Shown here piece by piece: positions 18,288-26,948 of a DNA stretch of 64,000 nucleotides. The translations under genes were made by a program, and so were the position numbers. The stretch is from Desulfobacterales bacterium (GTDB lineage Bacteria; Desulfobacterota; Desulfobacteria; Desulfobacterales; SpSt-501): NCBI GenBank assembly GCA_030834695.1, contig JAUQXK010000114.1, forward strand, positions 1 to 64,000, in the 5' to 3' direction. Under the pieces are notes generated by a model. The model saw nothing but the letters and a program-made list of their open reading frames with translations. It searched no databases and was not told the origin of the DNA. Numbering within the stretch: the stretch's first letter is position 1; each line of letters opens with the position of its first letter.

Positions 18288-18692
18288 ATGGTGCTGACCG
18301 TTAAAACCCGCGATCGAACCGAATTGGTGGACATCACCGCGGAAATCGGTCGGCTGGTGGCTGAGAGCGGCGTGCGGCACGGGCTGTGCCTGGTTTACGT
18401 ACCGCACACCACGGCCGGCGTCACCATCAATGAAAACGCCGATCCGAGCGTTCGAAAAGATCTCTTGATGGTGCTGAACCAGATGGTGCCCTGGAAAGCG
18501 GATTATCGTCATATAGAGGGCAATTCGCCGGCTCATGTCAAATCGACGCTGGTAGGCACCTCTCAAACCATTGCCGTTGAAAACGGCCATCTGGTCCTCG
18601 GCACCTGGCAGGGCATTTTTTTCTGTGAATTCGATGGTCCGCGCAGCCGCACGGTGCAGGTGCGCATCTTGGAGGGAGTGTTCAGAGAATAA
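18288..18692 (+). CDS. YjbQ/UPF0047 family protein
   Basis: 134 residues; ATG 18288 chosen because GGAGAAAG precedes it and the family begins at this point. It shows the family hallmark HTTAGVTINENADP and a C-terminal LGTWQGIFFCEFDGPR. YjbQ-like proteins are small trimeric proteins with reported weak thiamine-phosphate-synthase activity; the physiological role is unclear. Its TAA overlaps the ATG of the next gene (TAATG), so the two are co-translated. Confidence 0.92.
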   Translation: MVLTVKTRDRTELVDITAEIGRLVAESGVRHGLCLVYVPHTTAGVTINENADPSVRKDLLMVLNQMVPWKADYRHIEGNSPAHVKSTLVGTSQTIAVENGHLVLGTWQGIFFCEFDGPRSRTVQVRILEGVFRE

Positions 18693-19171
18693 TGAGCTCG
18701 GCGATGCCTGAAAACGACAATCTGCTGGACGAAGCGGATCGGTCCATTCTGAACCGGATCCAATCCGACTTTCCGATTGACTCCCGCCCTTATCTGGCGG
18801 TCGCCCGGGAAATCGGGCTGACCGAGCAGGAGGTGATCGACCGGGTCCTGCGTTTGAAGCAATCGGGAATCATCCGGCGCATCGGAGGCAACTTTGTGCC
18901 GGGCGCACTGGGCTATGTGAGCACGCTCTGCGCCGCCAGCGTCCCGCCCGAGAAACTCGCGCAGTTCGCCGAAACCGTCAACCGCCGCCCCGGTGTTACG
19001 CACAACTACCTGCGGGAGAACACCTTCAACGTGTGGTTCACCTTCATTGCCCCGTCCATGGCGGAAATCGAGGCGAATTTGAAGGCGATCAGCGCCGAAA
19101 CCGGCATCACCGAGATCCTCAACTTGCCGGCCACGAGGGTTTTTAAAATCAGGGCGCAGTTTGATGTATAA
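18692..19171 (+). CDS. Siroheme decarboxylase subunit (AhbA/AhbB, Lrp/AsnC-like)
   Basis: 159 residues with an N-terminal winged helix of Lrp/AsnC type (LDEADRSILNRIQ) and a C-terminal domain with GVTHNYLRENTFNVWFTF, the signature of Ahb/NirDLGH proteins. These decarboxylate siroheme to didecarboxysiroheme in the alternative heme pathway used by sulfate reducers and archaea. The enzyme normally needs two paralogous subunits and only one is encoded here, so its partner must be elsewhere. I cannot assign A versus B with confidence. Confidence 0.85.
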   Translation: MSSAMPENDNLLDEADRSILNRIQSDFPIDSRPYLAVAREIGLTEQEVIDRVLRLKQSGIIRRIGGNFVPGALGYVSTLCAASVPPEKLAQFAETVNRRPGVTHNYLRENTFNVWFTFIAPSMAEIEANLKAISAETGITEILNLPATRVFKIRAQFDV

Positions 19172-19175
19172 AATA

Positions 19176-19296
19176 GTTTTAAGTTTTAGGTGGTAAGTTT
19201 TAAGTGGTCCTGGCAGGTCTCACCATTTTCGGTGGCAGAAGATAGAGCCTTGGCTGACAGGCTTTTGCTTATCGCTTAACACATAAAACTTAAAAC
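19176..19296. repeat. Intergenic element with perfect 13-bp terminal inverted repeat
   Basis: GTTTTAAGTTTTA at 19176-19188 is exactly complementary to TAAAACTTAAAAC at 19284-19296, bracketing a 95-nt non-coding interior between the Ahb and amidase genes. It could be a small mobile repeat or a transcript structure; no coding content was seen. Confidence 0.6.
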
Positions 19297-19303
19297 GGGA
19301 ATC

Positions 19304-20125
19304 ATGCAAACCGTTCGCATCGCCGCTGTCATCTTCAACTCTCCCAGGGGCCGGGTTAAAGAAAATCTCGACCGCATGGAGGGTTGGGTGGGCGCCGCGG
19401 CCGGAGAGGGCGCCGCCGTCGTCTGCTTCCCGGAAATGAATATCACGGGCTACGGCGTGGATCCAGGCATCCGCGAGTCGGCCACGTCCCTTCCCGGAAC
19501 CATCGCCGACGATCTGTGCATGCTGGCCAAACGGCATCAGGTTGTCATTCTGGCGGGCGTAGCTGAAAAGGATGTGACAGGCAGCATCTTCGCGAGCCAT
19601 CTGGTTGCCCGTCCGGAGGGATGGGGCGGTGTATACCGCAAACTGCACATCGCTCCGCCTGAAAAAAGCACCTTCGCTGCCGGGCGGCGCATCCCGATTT
19701 TTGAGGCCGCGGGAATCCGCTTCGGCATCCAACTCTGCTACGATGCCCACTTCCCCGAGCTGTCGACGCGCATGGCGCTGGCCGGCGCCGATGTAATCTT
19801 CATGCCGCATGCCTCCCCGCGCGGCACGCCGGCGGAAAAGCTCGACTCCTGGCTGCGGCATCTTCCGGCCCGCGCTTTCGACAACGGCGTCTTCGTCGTG
19901 GCGTGCAATCAAACCGGCGCCAACGGCGCCAGCTTGACGTTTCCGGGAGTGGCTCTGGCGATCGGCCCGGACGGCCGGCCGATCGCCACGGAGGTGAGCG
20001 GCCGTGAAGGCCTCCTGCTGGCCACATTGGACGCCGGGCTCCTCGATTCCGTCCGAGGCCACCCCATGCGCTACTTCCTGCCCCACCGCCGCCAGGACGT
20101 TTACCCCAGCGACGAATCATCCTGA
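19304..20125 (+). CDS. Nitrilase-superfamily carbon-nitrogen hydrolase
   Basis: 273 residues with the Glu-Lys-Cys catalytic triad visible: Glu in CFPEMNITG, Lys in YRKLHI and Cys in QLCYDAHFPE. The length is that of a single-domain amidase/carbamoylase. The substrate cannot be read from sequence. It is preceded by the 13-bp inverted-repeat element and converges on the minus-strand usp gene. A second superfamily member is encoded at 25213-25983 but is not closely similar. Confidence 0.9.
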   Translation: MQTVRIAAVIFNSPRGRVKENLDRMEGWVGAAAGEGAAVVCFPEMNITGYGVDPGIRESATSLPGTIADDLCMLAKRHQVVILAGVAEKDVTGSIFASHLVARPEGWGGVYRKLHIAPPEKSTFAAGRRIPIFEAAGIRFGIQLCYDAHFPELSTRMALAGADVIFMPHASPRGTPAEKLDSWLRHLPARAFDNGVFVVACNQTGANGASLTFPGVALAIGPDGRPIATEVSGREGLLLATLDAGLLDSVRGHPMRYFLPHRRQDVYPSDESS

Positions 20126-20148
20126 GCAGCGGATCCGGGACCCCCGGC

Positions 20149-20586
20149 TCAGCGGAACACCAGAACCGGAATCTTGGAGTGGGTCAGCACCTTTTGAGTC
20201 TCGCTCCCGAGCAAGAGGGCGCCGACGCCCCGCCGGCCGTGAGAGGCCATCATGATCAGGTCGCAACCTTTCTGCTCGGCCACGCGAATGATGGCGTCGT
20301 AGGGCGAATCGTTGCTTTCATAAACGACGCTGCTAGCGACCCCCGCATCCTGGGCGGTCTTTTCGATCACCGCCAGATACTTGTCGGCCTGCTGCTTATA
20401 TCGCTTGGCGGCCTGCTCCAGCGCTTCCATGGGAATTTCCGTTTCGTAGAAAAACGCATGCTGATGCGGCATCACGCAAAGGCCTGTCACCTTCGCGCCG
20501 ATGCTCTTGGCGAAACGAACTCCCTGTTGGATCGCCGCTACGGACAATTCCGAGCCGTCCGTCGGCAACAGGATGTGCTTGAACAT
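20149..20586 (-). CDS. Universal stress protein, UspA family
   Basis: 145 residues from ATG 20584-20586, chosen because AGGAGGT lies 5 nt upstream and the fold starts with MFKHILLPTDGSE. The ATP-binding G-2x-G-9x-G(S/T) region appears as MASHGRRGVGALLLGSETQKVL. These cytoplasmic proteins accumulate under stress. The open frame extends to 20715, but that part is the remnant of another usp gene. Confidence 0.93.
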   Translation of the reverse strand: MFKHILLPTDGSELSVAAIQQGVRFAKSIGAKVTGLCVMPHQHAFFYETEIPMEALEQAAKRYKQQADKYLAVIEKTAQDAGVASSVVYESNDSPYDAIIRVAEQKGCDLIMMASHGRRGVGALLLGSETQKVLTHSKIPVLVFR

Positions 20587-20639
20587 GTTGACCTCCTTTT
20601 GGTTCCAGACCGGTTCAGCGATGCACTCGCACTGGGCAC

Positions 20640-20736
20640 TGGAATGCGTGAGCACCTTTTGGGTTTCGCTGCCGAGCGGAAACCCCTCTCTCCCCCTCCG
20701 GCCGTGGAGCGCCATCAGGATGAGAAGGAAGGCTTC
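20640..20736 (-). pseudogene. Remnant of a second universal-stress-protein gene (C-terminus)
   Basis: Translation of the segment before the intact usp gene gives LMALHGRRGREGFPLGSE, then TQKVLTHS, which matches the C-terminal nucleotide-binding segment of the intact neighbour (MASHGRRGVGALLLGSE, then TQKVLTHS). No N-terminal half remains. It indicates a tandem duplication followed by decay or deletion. Confidence 0.75.
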
Positions 20737-20739
20737 GCC

Positions 20740-21027
20740 TCATGAAACGATTTCCCAATTCGCGTCAAAAGTGTTGTCGTGCAGCGAGTAGGCATAACCC
20801 AGCATCTTGCCGAATCCGGGTGGTTTGCCATCCTGAACACGCCAATAGCATAGATAGATGGCCGGCATCGTCCGGCAATCCCCGGTTTCGGGATCGTCGC
20901 TGGTGTTGAGCCAGACTTCTTTTTTCTCAATGACCCGCCACAAGGTGCGGTATTTTCTGCTGCGGACCGTGTGTCCGACCCTCGGCAGGTGTTTTTCGCG
21001 AATGACATCATCGTGGGTTTCAGGCAT
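20740..21027 (-). CDS. Hypothetical protein, 95 aa
   Basis: Start ATG at 21027 with AAGGAGG upstream. A small protein rich in aromatic and charged residues (SRKYRTLWRVIEKKEVWLNT, MPAIYLCYWRVQDGKP). No signal peptide or membrane helix was seen and I do not recognise the family. It lies in a run of small minus-strand genes with strong ribosome-binding sites (usp, this gene, the 97-aa gene, PilZ, the 58-aa gene). Confidence 0.65.
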   Translation of the reverse strand: MPETHDDVIREKHLPRVGHTVRSRKYRTLWRVIEKKEVWLNTSDDPETGDCRTMPAIYLCYWRVQDGKPPGFGKMLGYAYSLHDNTFDANWEIVS

Positions 21028-21066
21028 GCGGGCCTCCTTTCAAGCGGATCGCAGCCAGCCGCAGAC

Positions 21067-21360
21067 TTAGGGTTCGTGATAAATCGGTTGGCCGAGTTGG
21101 CTGAGCGTGAAATTCCGGAAGACGCGATGACCGTCGTAGTCCAGAACCCGCAGGTCGTCGGTCTGGTGCAGGTCCTTCAGGATGACCTCAAAATGTTTCC
21201 CATACTTCCTTTTGACTTCATCCATCGCTACCTCATAAGCGATGAACTTGCTGATCCCCTTGGCTGCCAGTTTTTCCACAAAATTGGGGGCGGTCAGCGA
21301 TGTATAAGAGGTTAAAACGACGATCGGCCCCGAACCCGTGAAAAAGATACCGGATTTCAT
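21067..21360 (-). CDS. Hypothetical protein, 97 aa
   Basis: Start ATG 21358-21360 is favoured by AAAGGAGGAGG just upstream; the longer open frame is low-complexity. The sequence begins MKSGIFFTGSGPIVVLTSYT and contains KYGKHFEVILKDLHQTDDLRVLDYDGHRVF. Looks soluble, alpha/beta. Not recognised; similar short proteins of unknown role occur in sulfate reducers, but I cannot name a family. Confidence 0.7.
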   Translation of the reverse strand: MKSGIFFTGSGPIVVLTSYTSLTAPNFVEKLAAKGISKFIAYEVAMDEVKRKYGKHFEVILKDLHQTDDLRVLDYDGHRVFRNFTLSQLGQPIYHEP

Positions 21361-21401
21361 AGCGCCTCCTCCTTTCGGTTGGATGGATGGATTGCCTCCG
21401 G

Positions 21402-21713
21402 CTAAACCACGAGGTACTTCAGGCCGGTGGCATAACAGACATCTCCTTCCACGAACCTGGGCAGCGACCATTTAACTTCGGCCAGTGCCAGGGATCGGAA
21501 TCCTTCGTCCCTGGAGTACCCGCGCGAACTGCCGGTGGCTCTGACCACCAGGATCGTCCCCGCCTTGAAGACCGCTTTGAGTTCGGCGTGTATTCCATTG
21601 ACGCAGCAGTTCCTCATCCGGCCGTCAACCGTTTCGCAGGAACCCACCGTGGCCAAATGACTGCAGACGATAGCCGTATCGATGGCATGGCGCCGGTTTG
21701 CTCTTTTTTCCAT
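21402..21713 (-). CDS. PilZ-like domain protein
   Basis: 103 residues from ATG 21711-21713 (AAGGAGAGG upstream). KRANRRHAI resembles the RxxxR c-di-GMP motif and NCCVNGIHAEL occupies the place of (D/N)xSxxG, though the Ser is Cys here, so ligand binding is uncertain. A stand-alone single-domain PilZ protein, probably an adaptor responding to cyclic di-GMP. Confidence 0.65.
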   Translation of the reverse strand: MEKRANRRHAIDTAIVCSHLATVGSCETVDGRMRNCCVNGIHAELKAVFKAGTILVVRATGSSRGYSRDEGFRSLALAEVKWSLPRFVEGDVCYATGLKYLVV

Positions 21714-21794
21714 GCCTGCACCTCTCCTTGATGGGGTGGATAGCTCCCTGCCGGAACGCGAGGGAGAGAGTTCAACCACACCATCGATAGATTC

Positions 21795-21971
21795 TCACTG
21801 GATCTCCTCGGACCAATACATCGGCTCTCCATCCGATCTCAGACAGTATTCACGCCAAGCACATTCAGTCTGCCCGCAAGCGTGATCGGCGGTGCCGAAA
21901 CAATCCGGATGACCTTCCAGCCGCTGAAGGCTCCGGATCAATCGGACCAGATCGCTGAAGTCTTCGGTCAT
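21795..21971 (-). CDS. Four-cysteine small protein, 58 aa
   Basis: ATG at 21969-21971 with GAGGGGGTCC before it, TGA at 21795-21797. The product has four cysteines in CFGTADHACGQTECAWREYC (spacing x7, x4, x5) and ends WSEEIQ. This could be a small metal- or Fe-S-binding protein. Too short to be found by ordinary length cut-offs; support is the ribosome-binding site, the Cys pattern and its place in the run of small genes. Confidence 0.5.
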   Translation of the reverse strand: MTEDFSDLVRLIRSLQRLEGHPDCFGTADHACGQTECAWREYCLRSDGEPMYWSEEIQ

Positions 21972-22123
21972 GGACCCCCCTCGCGGCTTTGGTCATTTAT
22001 TAAATAATTTTGGTGGGTTGTCCATAGAGAGCCAACCTCATTTCAATAAGGAAAAAGCTGATGGTCGGGATTTTTTCCTGCGGAGAAGGGACGTGGGCGG
22101 AATGGTCAGCGAGAAAAGCCGGG

Positions 22124-22801
22124 TCAGTCTTTCCAAAGGTCGAGGTCGATGATGCCGACCTTGGCCGCATACCGGATCAGTTCAAGGCTGCTGCGGACGC
22201 CGAGTTTGCGCATGATGTTGGTACGGTGGTTTTCAACGGTCTTGGGACTGATGAACAACCGTTCGCCGATGTCTTTCAGGGAATGCCCTTCGGCCAGAAG
22301 CGCAAATATTTCCTGCTCGCGGGGAGTGAGGGTATCGTAGCCCGCGTCGGTCATCGATCGGGAGTCCGCTTTGATTCCGGCCAGCCGCTGGACCACTTTT
22401 TGGGACACTGCCGAGTCCAGGAAATATTCGCCTTTGAGAACGACATCGATGGCCTGCAGCAGCCGTTCAGGGGCGGAATCCTTGGTCACAAACCCGGTGG
22501 CCCCGGCCTTGAAGGCGTTCACGATGTAGTCGACTTTGGAGTGCATCGTCACCATCATGACGGCGGTTTTGGGCTGGCTTTTCCGCAGCTGCAGCGTCAC
22601 CTCGATGCCGCTCTGGTCCGGCAGCGAAATGTCCACCAGAATCAGGTCCGGCTTAAGCGTGCGGGCCATCTGCACCGCCAGATCCCCCCGCCCCGCTTCG
22701 CCGACGACTTCATAGGCCGGGTTGCGGTTGATGATGGCCTTCAAACCCTCTCGGAAAAGGGTGTGGTCGTCCACGATCAGAATGGTTTTCTTGTTCGCCA
22801 T
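22124..22801 (-). CDS. NarL/FixJ-family response regulator
   Basis: 225 residues: receiver with TILIVDDH, phospho-Asp in LILVDISLPD and Lys in FVTKDSAP; C-terminal LuxR-type HTH (LTPREQEIFALLAEGHSLKDIGERLFISPKTVENH). It starts 4 nt after the kinase gene ends, so the pair is one operon. A transcription factor; targets unknown. Confidence 0.95.
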   Translation of the reverse strand: MANKKTILIVDDHTLFREGLKAIINRNPAYEVVGEAGRGDLAVQMARTLKPDLILVDISLPDQSGIEVTLQLRKSQPKTAVMMVTMHSKVDYIVNAFKAGATGFVTKDSAPERLLQAIDVVLKGEYFLDSAVSQKVVQRLAGIKADSRSMTDAGYDTLTPREQEIFALLAEGHSLKDIGERLFISPKTVENHRTNIMRKLGVRSSLELIRYAAKVGIIDLDLWKD

Positions 22802-22805
22802 GGTC

Positions 22806-24140
22806 TTACCCCGTGTAGGGCAGCTTGATCAGGATTTTGGTGCCTTGCCCGGGCTTGGAGGCAACAATCATGACCCCGCCCAGCAGATCGGTGCGTTCCT
22901 GCAGACTGCGAAGCCCCATTCGCTTCTCGGAGTCGATCTCGCGCGCCCGCTTTTCGACGTCGAAGCCTTTCCCGTTGTCCTCGATGCGCAGGATGATATG
23001 GGGATAAGCGGCGGTCAGCTTGACGACCGCCCGGGTCGCATCCGCGTGTTTGTGGATGTTGCTCAACCCTTCCTGAATCATCCGGTAGAGATTGATCCGC
23101 GTATTGAAGTCCAGCTTCATTTTCTCGATGCCCACCGAATGATAATCGGTACGGATGAGCGTCTTCTCGGCAAAATCGTCGCAGAACATGGACAGAGCCT
23201 GTACGAGGCCCATCTCGTCAAGGCCCGGCGGCCGCAGTTCATAGGCCAGGTCCCGAACGGTGAAGATGGCTCGGTCCAGGAGCTTCGCCAGCTGCGACAC
23301 TTTCGCTCGGATTCCGGTTTCGCCGGAAGGATGCGGATCGAACAGCGTCTCCAGCGCCATCTTGATTCCGGACAGGTCCTGGCCCACCCGATCGTGCAGT
23401 TCGCGGGAAATCATCCGCCGTTCGTCTTCCTGGGTCTTCATCAACTTGCGGGTCAAGGTCCGAATCTGGGTTTCGGATCGCTTGCGATCTTTCAAATGAT
23501 TCAGCCAGCTGTCCAGCTTGGCGGCCACCGGATGGGCGCCAAAGAAATCCTGCGGCGGCATGTAGTAGAAGTTGTCATACACCTCGCTTCCGATCACCGC
23601 CAGGGGGTGGGTCTCAAGGACTTCCAGCAGCACGCGCGGATCGAACCGTCGCCGGTCGTACTGACAGACGGCCAGGCATTGGCTTCCCGGGAAAAAGGTA
23701 TTCAGCTTGGCTTCATACTCGACAATGCGGTCGGAACCGGGCAGCCCCTTCAAGGCCCAGCTCATTTCACCGGTGACCCTCAAGGCCCTGTATCGCTCCC
23801 CGACGGCCCGGTCCGTTTCCGAACGCAACAGGGCGATCATGCGCTCGGGTTCGAACCGGCCGGCATGCATGTAAGCTTTGTCGCTGCTCAGAACCGTCAG
23901 TTGGCCCCGCTGCAGGTATTGATCGACCTCCACCCCGTCTGCGCTCAGGTAAGCCAGAATCTGCCCGGCGGTATGGTCGTCGACGATGTACAGGACCTTT
24001 TCATGACGCTCCAGCCCCTGACGCATGAAGGGCGACAGCAGCGCCCGATGCTCTTCCTCGGAAGCATACAGGCAGCACAGATGGTCTCCGGACTGCAGCC
24101 GCCAAAGCCGCTGCTCCAATTCACTGCTCTGATCGCGCAC
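22806..24140 (-). CDS. MEDS-domain sensor histidine kinase (NarX/DegS-type)
   Basis: 444 residues with a GTG start at 24138-24140. The N-terminal ~200 residues resemble the MEDS domain (DHLCCLYASEEEHRALLSPF, VLYIVDDHTAGQIL), a RecA-like sensory fold known from methanogen and methylotroph (DcmR) regulators. This is followed by a coiled coil, HisKA_3 (ISRELHDRVGQDLSGIK; phospho-His in ELHD) and HATPase_c (IEDNGKGFD). No transmembrane helices. It phosphorylates the NarL-type regulator encoded next. Ligand unknown; MEDS domains are thought to sense small one-carbon-type or nucleotide ligands. Confidence 0.88.
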   Translation of the reverse strand: MRDQSSELEQRLWRLQSGDHLCCLYASEEEHRALLSPFMRQGLERHEKVLYIVDDHTAGQILAYLSADGVEVDQYLQRGQLTVLSSDKAYMHAGRFEPERMIALLRSETDRAVGERYRALRVTGEMSWALKGLPGSDRIVEYEAKLNTFFPGSQCLAVCQYDRRRFDPRVLLEVLETHPLAVIGSEVYDNFYYMPPQDFFGAHPVAAKLDSWLNHLKDRKRSETQIRTLTRKLMKTQEDERRMISRELHDRVGQDLSGIKMALETLFDPHPSGETGIRAKVSQLAKLLDRAIFTVRDLAYELRPPGLDEMGLVQALSMFCDDFAEKTLIRTDYHSVGIEKMKLDFNTRINLYRMIQEGLSNIHKHADATRAVVKLTAAYPHIILRIEDNGKGFDVEKRAREIDSEKRMGLRSLQERTDLLGGVMIVASKPGQGTKILIKLPYTG

Positions 24141-24287
24141 GGTCGCCTCGCCCTGTTATCGATGCTGAATTTATTGATCCGCCACAAAAATATGTCAAAT
24201 CCGGCTGCGACATCTATCGGCGGGACGGGTTTTCAGCTGAAGTTGCCCCCGTACGCTTGAATAATAAACATGAGCGGCAAGAAAAAA

Positions 24288-25211
24288 TCAATCGGCTCGA
24301 CTTGTACGCCGATAGGTACGCACGGAGTCGATGGAATAAATGGCCAGGGCCGTCCAGATCAGGAGAAACGTCCAAACCTGCGCCGCCGTAAAGGGCTCTT
24401 CGTAAACAAGCACCGCCAAAAGGAACATGCCGCTCGGAGCGATGTACTGCATGAGGCCGACCGTGGAGAGGTTGATCCGCCGGGCGCCGAGGTTGAAGAA
24501 CAGCAGCGGGACTGCGGTGAACACGCCCGTGCCGATCAACAGCATATCCAGCGATCGACTGACGTGAAACAGGGCACCCGCCTCTTGGAATTCGAGCACG
24601 GTCAAATAGACCATGCCAGGCGCCGTCAGCAGCAGCGTCTCGATGGTGAGGCCGGCCAGGGAACTCACCGGGGCCACCTTCCGGATCAGGCCGTACAACC
24701 CGAATGTAAACCCGAGCGTTAATGCGATCCAGGGCAGCTCACCGTAGGACACCGTGCGATAGACGACGGCCGCACAGGCCAGCAGCACGGCCAATGCCTG
24801 GGGCCGCCGCAACCGCTCCTTCAGGAACACCATGCCGAGCAGCACGTTCACGAGCGGGTTGATGTAATAGCCGAGGCTGGCCTGCAGCATGAAGCCGGCG
24901 TTGACCGCCCAAATATAAAGAAGCCAGTTGCAGCTCACGAGGAGGGTGGTCAGTGCGAGGATCAGCAGCGTGCGGGGCGTTTTCAGTACGTCCTTGAATT
25001 CGCCCCAGCGGTGCTGAACCAGCGTGAGCATTACCAGGAACAGGAACGACCAAACCACGCGATGAGTGACGATCTCCAACGCCGGAACCGACCGCATGGC
25101 TTTCCAGTAGACCGGGCTCAAGCCCCAGACCAGAAAAGCGGAGCCGGCGTATAAAACGCCGGCCACGGTTTCATGGCGCGTTTTCGCCAGCGATGTATTT
25201 TCAGGGTTCAT
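24288..25211 (-). CDS. rarD: RarD-type EamA/DMT transporter
   Basis: 307 residues with about ten predicted membrane helices. The start VAGVLYAGSAFLVWGLSPVY and EIVTHRVVWSFLFL match the RarD (chloramphenicol-sensitive protein) branch of the drug/metabolite transporter superfamily. It begins 1 nt after the preceding amidase gene ends, so the two are co-transcribed. Substrate unknown. Confidence 0.9.
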   Translation of the reverse strand: MNPENTSLAKTRHETVAGVLYAGSAFLVWGLSPVYWKAMRSVPALEIVTHRVVWSFLFLVMLTLVQHRWGEFKDVLKTPRTLLILALTTLLVSCNWLLYIWAVNAGFMLQASLGYYINPLVNVLLGMVFLKERLRRPQALAVLLACAAVVYRTVSYGELPWIALTLGFTFGLYGLIRKVAPVSSLAGLTIETLLLTAPGMVYLTVLEFQEAGALFHVSRSLDMLLIGTGVFTAVPLLFFNLGARRINLSTVGLMQYIAPSGMFLLAVLVYEEPFTAAQVWTFLLIWTALAIYSIDSVRTYRRTSRAD

Positions 25212-25212
25212 T

Positions 25213-25983
25213 TCAGCGAAAGACGCGGTCCGCCAACGCCGGAAACTCCGCCCGCGCCTTGGCGGCCTCCCGGATGTCGATCTCGGCCGTCACCATCTCT
25301 CCGTGCTCACCGCCTTCGGCCAGTACCCTTCCCCAGGGGTCCACGACCATGCTGTGGCCGCCGTAGCGTTTTCCGAGATTTTCGCCGGCGCAGTTGCAGG
25401 AGGCCAGAAAGGCGAGGTTTTCATGTGCCCGGGCACGGTTGAAGAGCCGCCAGGCCTCGATGCGTGCCAGCGGCCACGCGGATGGAATGAGAAAAATTTC
25501 CGCTCCGCTGTCCACCATGCGTCGGAACAGCTCGGGAAAGCGCAGGTCGTAGCAAGTGGAGAACCCGGCCCGGCCCCAAGGGGTGTCGACCACGACGATC
25601 TCCTGGCCGGGGGTCAGCAGCCGGGTCTCATCCGACTGATACCCGAACAGGTGGATCTTGCGGTAGCGGGCGATGATCTCGCCGCCGGGTCCGATGAAGA
25701 CGGTCGTGTTGAAAAGGCCGTCGCCCTCGCGCTCCACCAGGCTGCCCATGACCATATGGCAGCGCCGCTCGCGGGCTTTCTGCCTGAACGCGCTCACGGT
25801 GGGCCCGTCCAGCGGCTCGCTGTCAGCCGCATAACGGTCGAAGCAGAAGAAGCCGCAGGGCCAGATCTCCGGCAGCAGGATGAGATCGACCGCGGGCACC
25901 TGGTCGAGCCTGGCCATGGCATATTCGACGTTCTCCGCTTTGGAACGATCGCTCATTTCCAACTGGATGCCGGCTACCTTCAT
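25213..25983 (-). CDS. Carbon-nitrogen hydrolase (omega-amidase/YafV-like)
   Basis: 256 residues with the nitrilase-superfamily triad: Glu in LLLPEIWPCGF-type context, Lys in YRKIHLFGY and Cys in FSTCYDLRFPELFR. Size and motifs resemble the Nit2/YafV omega-amidases, which hydrolyse 2-oxoglutaramate and related omega-amides. It forms a two-gene unit with rarD. Confidence 0.9.
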   Translation of the reverse strand: MKVAGIQLEMSDRSKAENVEYAMARLDQVPAVDLILLPEIWPCGFFCFDRYAADSEPLDGPTVSAFRQKARERRCHMVMGSLVEREGDGLFNTTVFIGPGGEIIARYRKIHLFGYQSDETRLLTPGQEIVVVDTPWGRAGFSTCYDLRFPELFRRMVDSGAEIFLIPSAWPLARIEAWRLFNRARAHENLAFLASCNCAGENLGKRYGGHSMVVDPWGRVLAEGGEHGEMVTAEIDIREAAKARAEFPALADRVFR

Positions 25984-26103
25984 CGACTCCCGACCTCATC
26001 AAAAAGATGGCTCACCATATCCCAGGCCCTTGGGGGGGTCAACCTCATCCCGGCAGGCGATCCGGTAATGGTTTTTCAACGCGCGCAGCTATGATAGTGT
26101 GTC

Positions 26104-26703
26104 GTGCAGATGAAGCCCGGAGATCGACAGAGCATCAACAGCAGGATCGACGTCAATCGCCTCTTAAGTGAAATGAAGCTGGAGGCTGCCGTGCGCGCCA
26201 TGAAACGCAGCGGAGTCCGCTTTCATTCGGAGACCATCGCGGCGCTGGTCGTCGACTATGAAAATCGGAGCCGGGAATTGCTGGCGGCCGGAGAGATCGG
26301 GGAAGCCCGGCGCCTGTCGCGCCGGGCGGCTGCGCTGAACCGCCTTCTCGCCCATGGGCCGGCCCCCGCGCGGATCGTGGCCGAAGCCGAGCTGCCCGAG
26401 GGCTACCACGGCAAGATCCTGCTGGTAGTGCTCAACGGCGGCGGCTTCGCCGACATGGTCTGTCTGCGCTCAGGCGACGGCTGGCACCGCGAAATCCTGC
26501 GCAACACCCGGGCCGAAATAAAGGATCTCGGCTTCACGCACACGCGGATCGATCCCCTGGGAGGGGCCTTCGCCCGCTTCGATCCCGACGGCGGCATCGT
26601 CATTTGGGGAACCAGCGACGAATACGGCTGCTGCGACAAGCAGGAAGCGGCCCGCATGATTGCCCGGGTTCATCCCGGCCGATCGGTCCGGACTGAAGAA
26701 TAG
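26104..26703 (+). CDS. Hypothetical protein, ~199 aa
   Basis: Starts at GTG 26104 or ATG 26110. The N-terminal ~95 residues are charged and helical (RDVNRLLSEMKLE-like, many Arg/Ala/Glu); the C-terminal half contains GYHGKILLVVLNGGGFADMV, LRSGDGWHREIL and IWGTSDEYGCCDKQEAARM. I do not recognise it. Codon usage resembles the neighbours. It diverges from the amidase/rarD unit and converges on the glucan synthase; the 245 nt after it (26704-26948) show no gene. Confidence 0.65.
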   Translation: MQMKPGDRQSINSRIDVNRLLSEMKLEAAVRAMKRSGVRFHSETIAALVVDYENRSRELLAAGEIGEARRLSRRAAALNRLLAHGPAPARIVAEAELPEGYHGKILLVVLNGGGFADMVCLRSGDGWHREILRNTRAEIKDLGFTHTRIDPLGGAFARFDPDGGIVIWGTSDEYGCCDKQEAARMIARVHPGRSVRTEE

Positions 26704-26948
26704 AAGCGGTTCAGAACAACCTTTCGCCTAAAGTCAAAAGCCAACCTGCTGCCGTCCTGTGAATGCCAATTTATTTTGCTTGCTCTACAAACGGCGCAAA
26801 TTGCATTGACTATTTTCCCTTCCGGCTCGGCCAGGTGGATCCGGCGGTGAGAAATAGGGCTGAGGAAAGCTCATGTGTGCATCCGATTGGCAAGTCGAAG
26901 ATTCCACCACGACATGAAATATTGGTCAGGCCGATCAATACGATTGCA

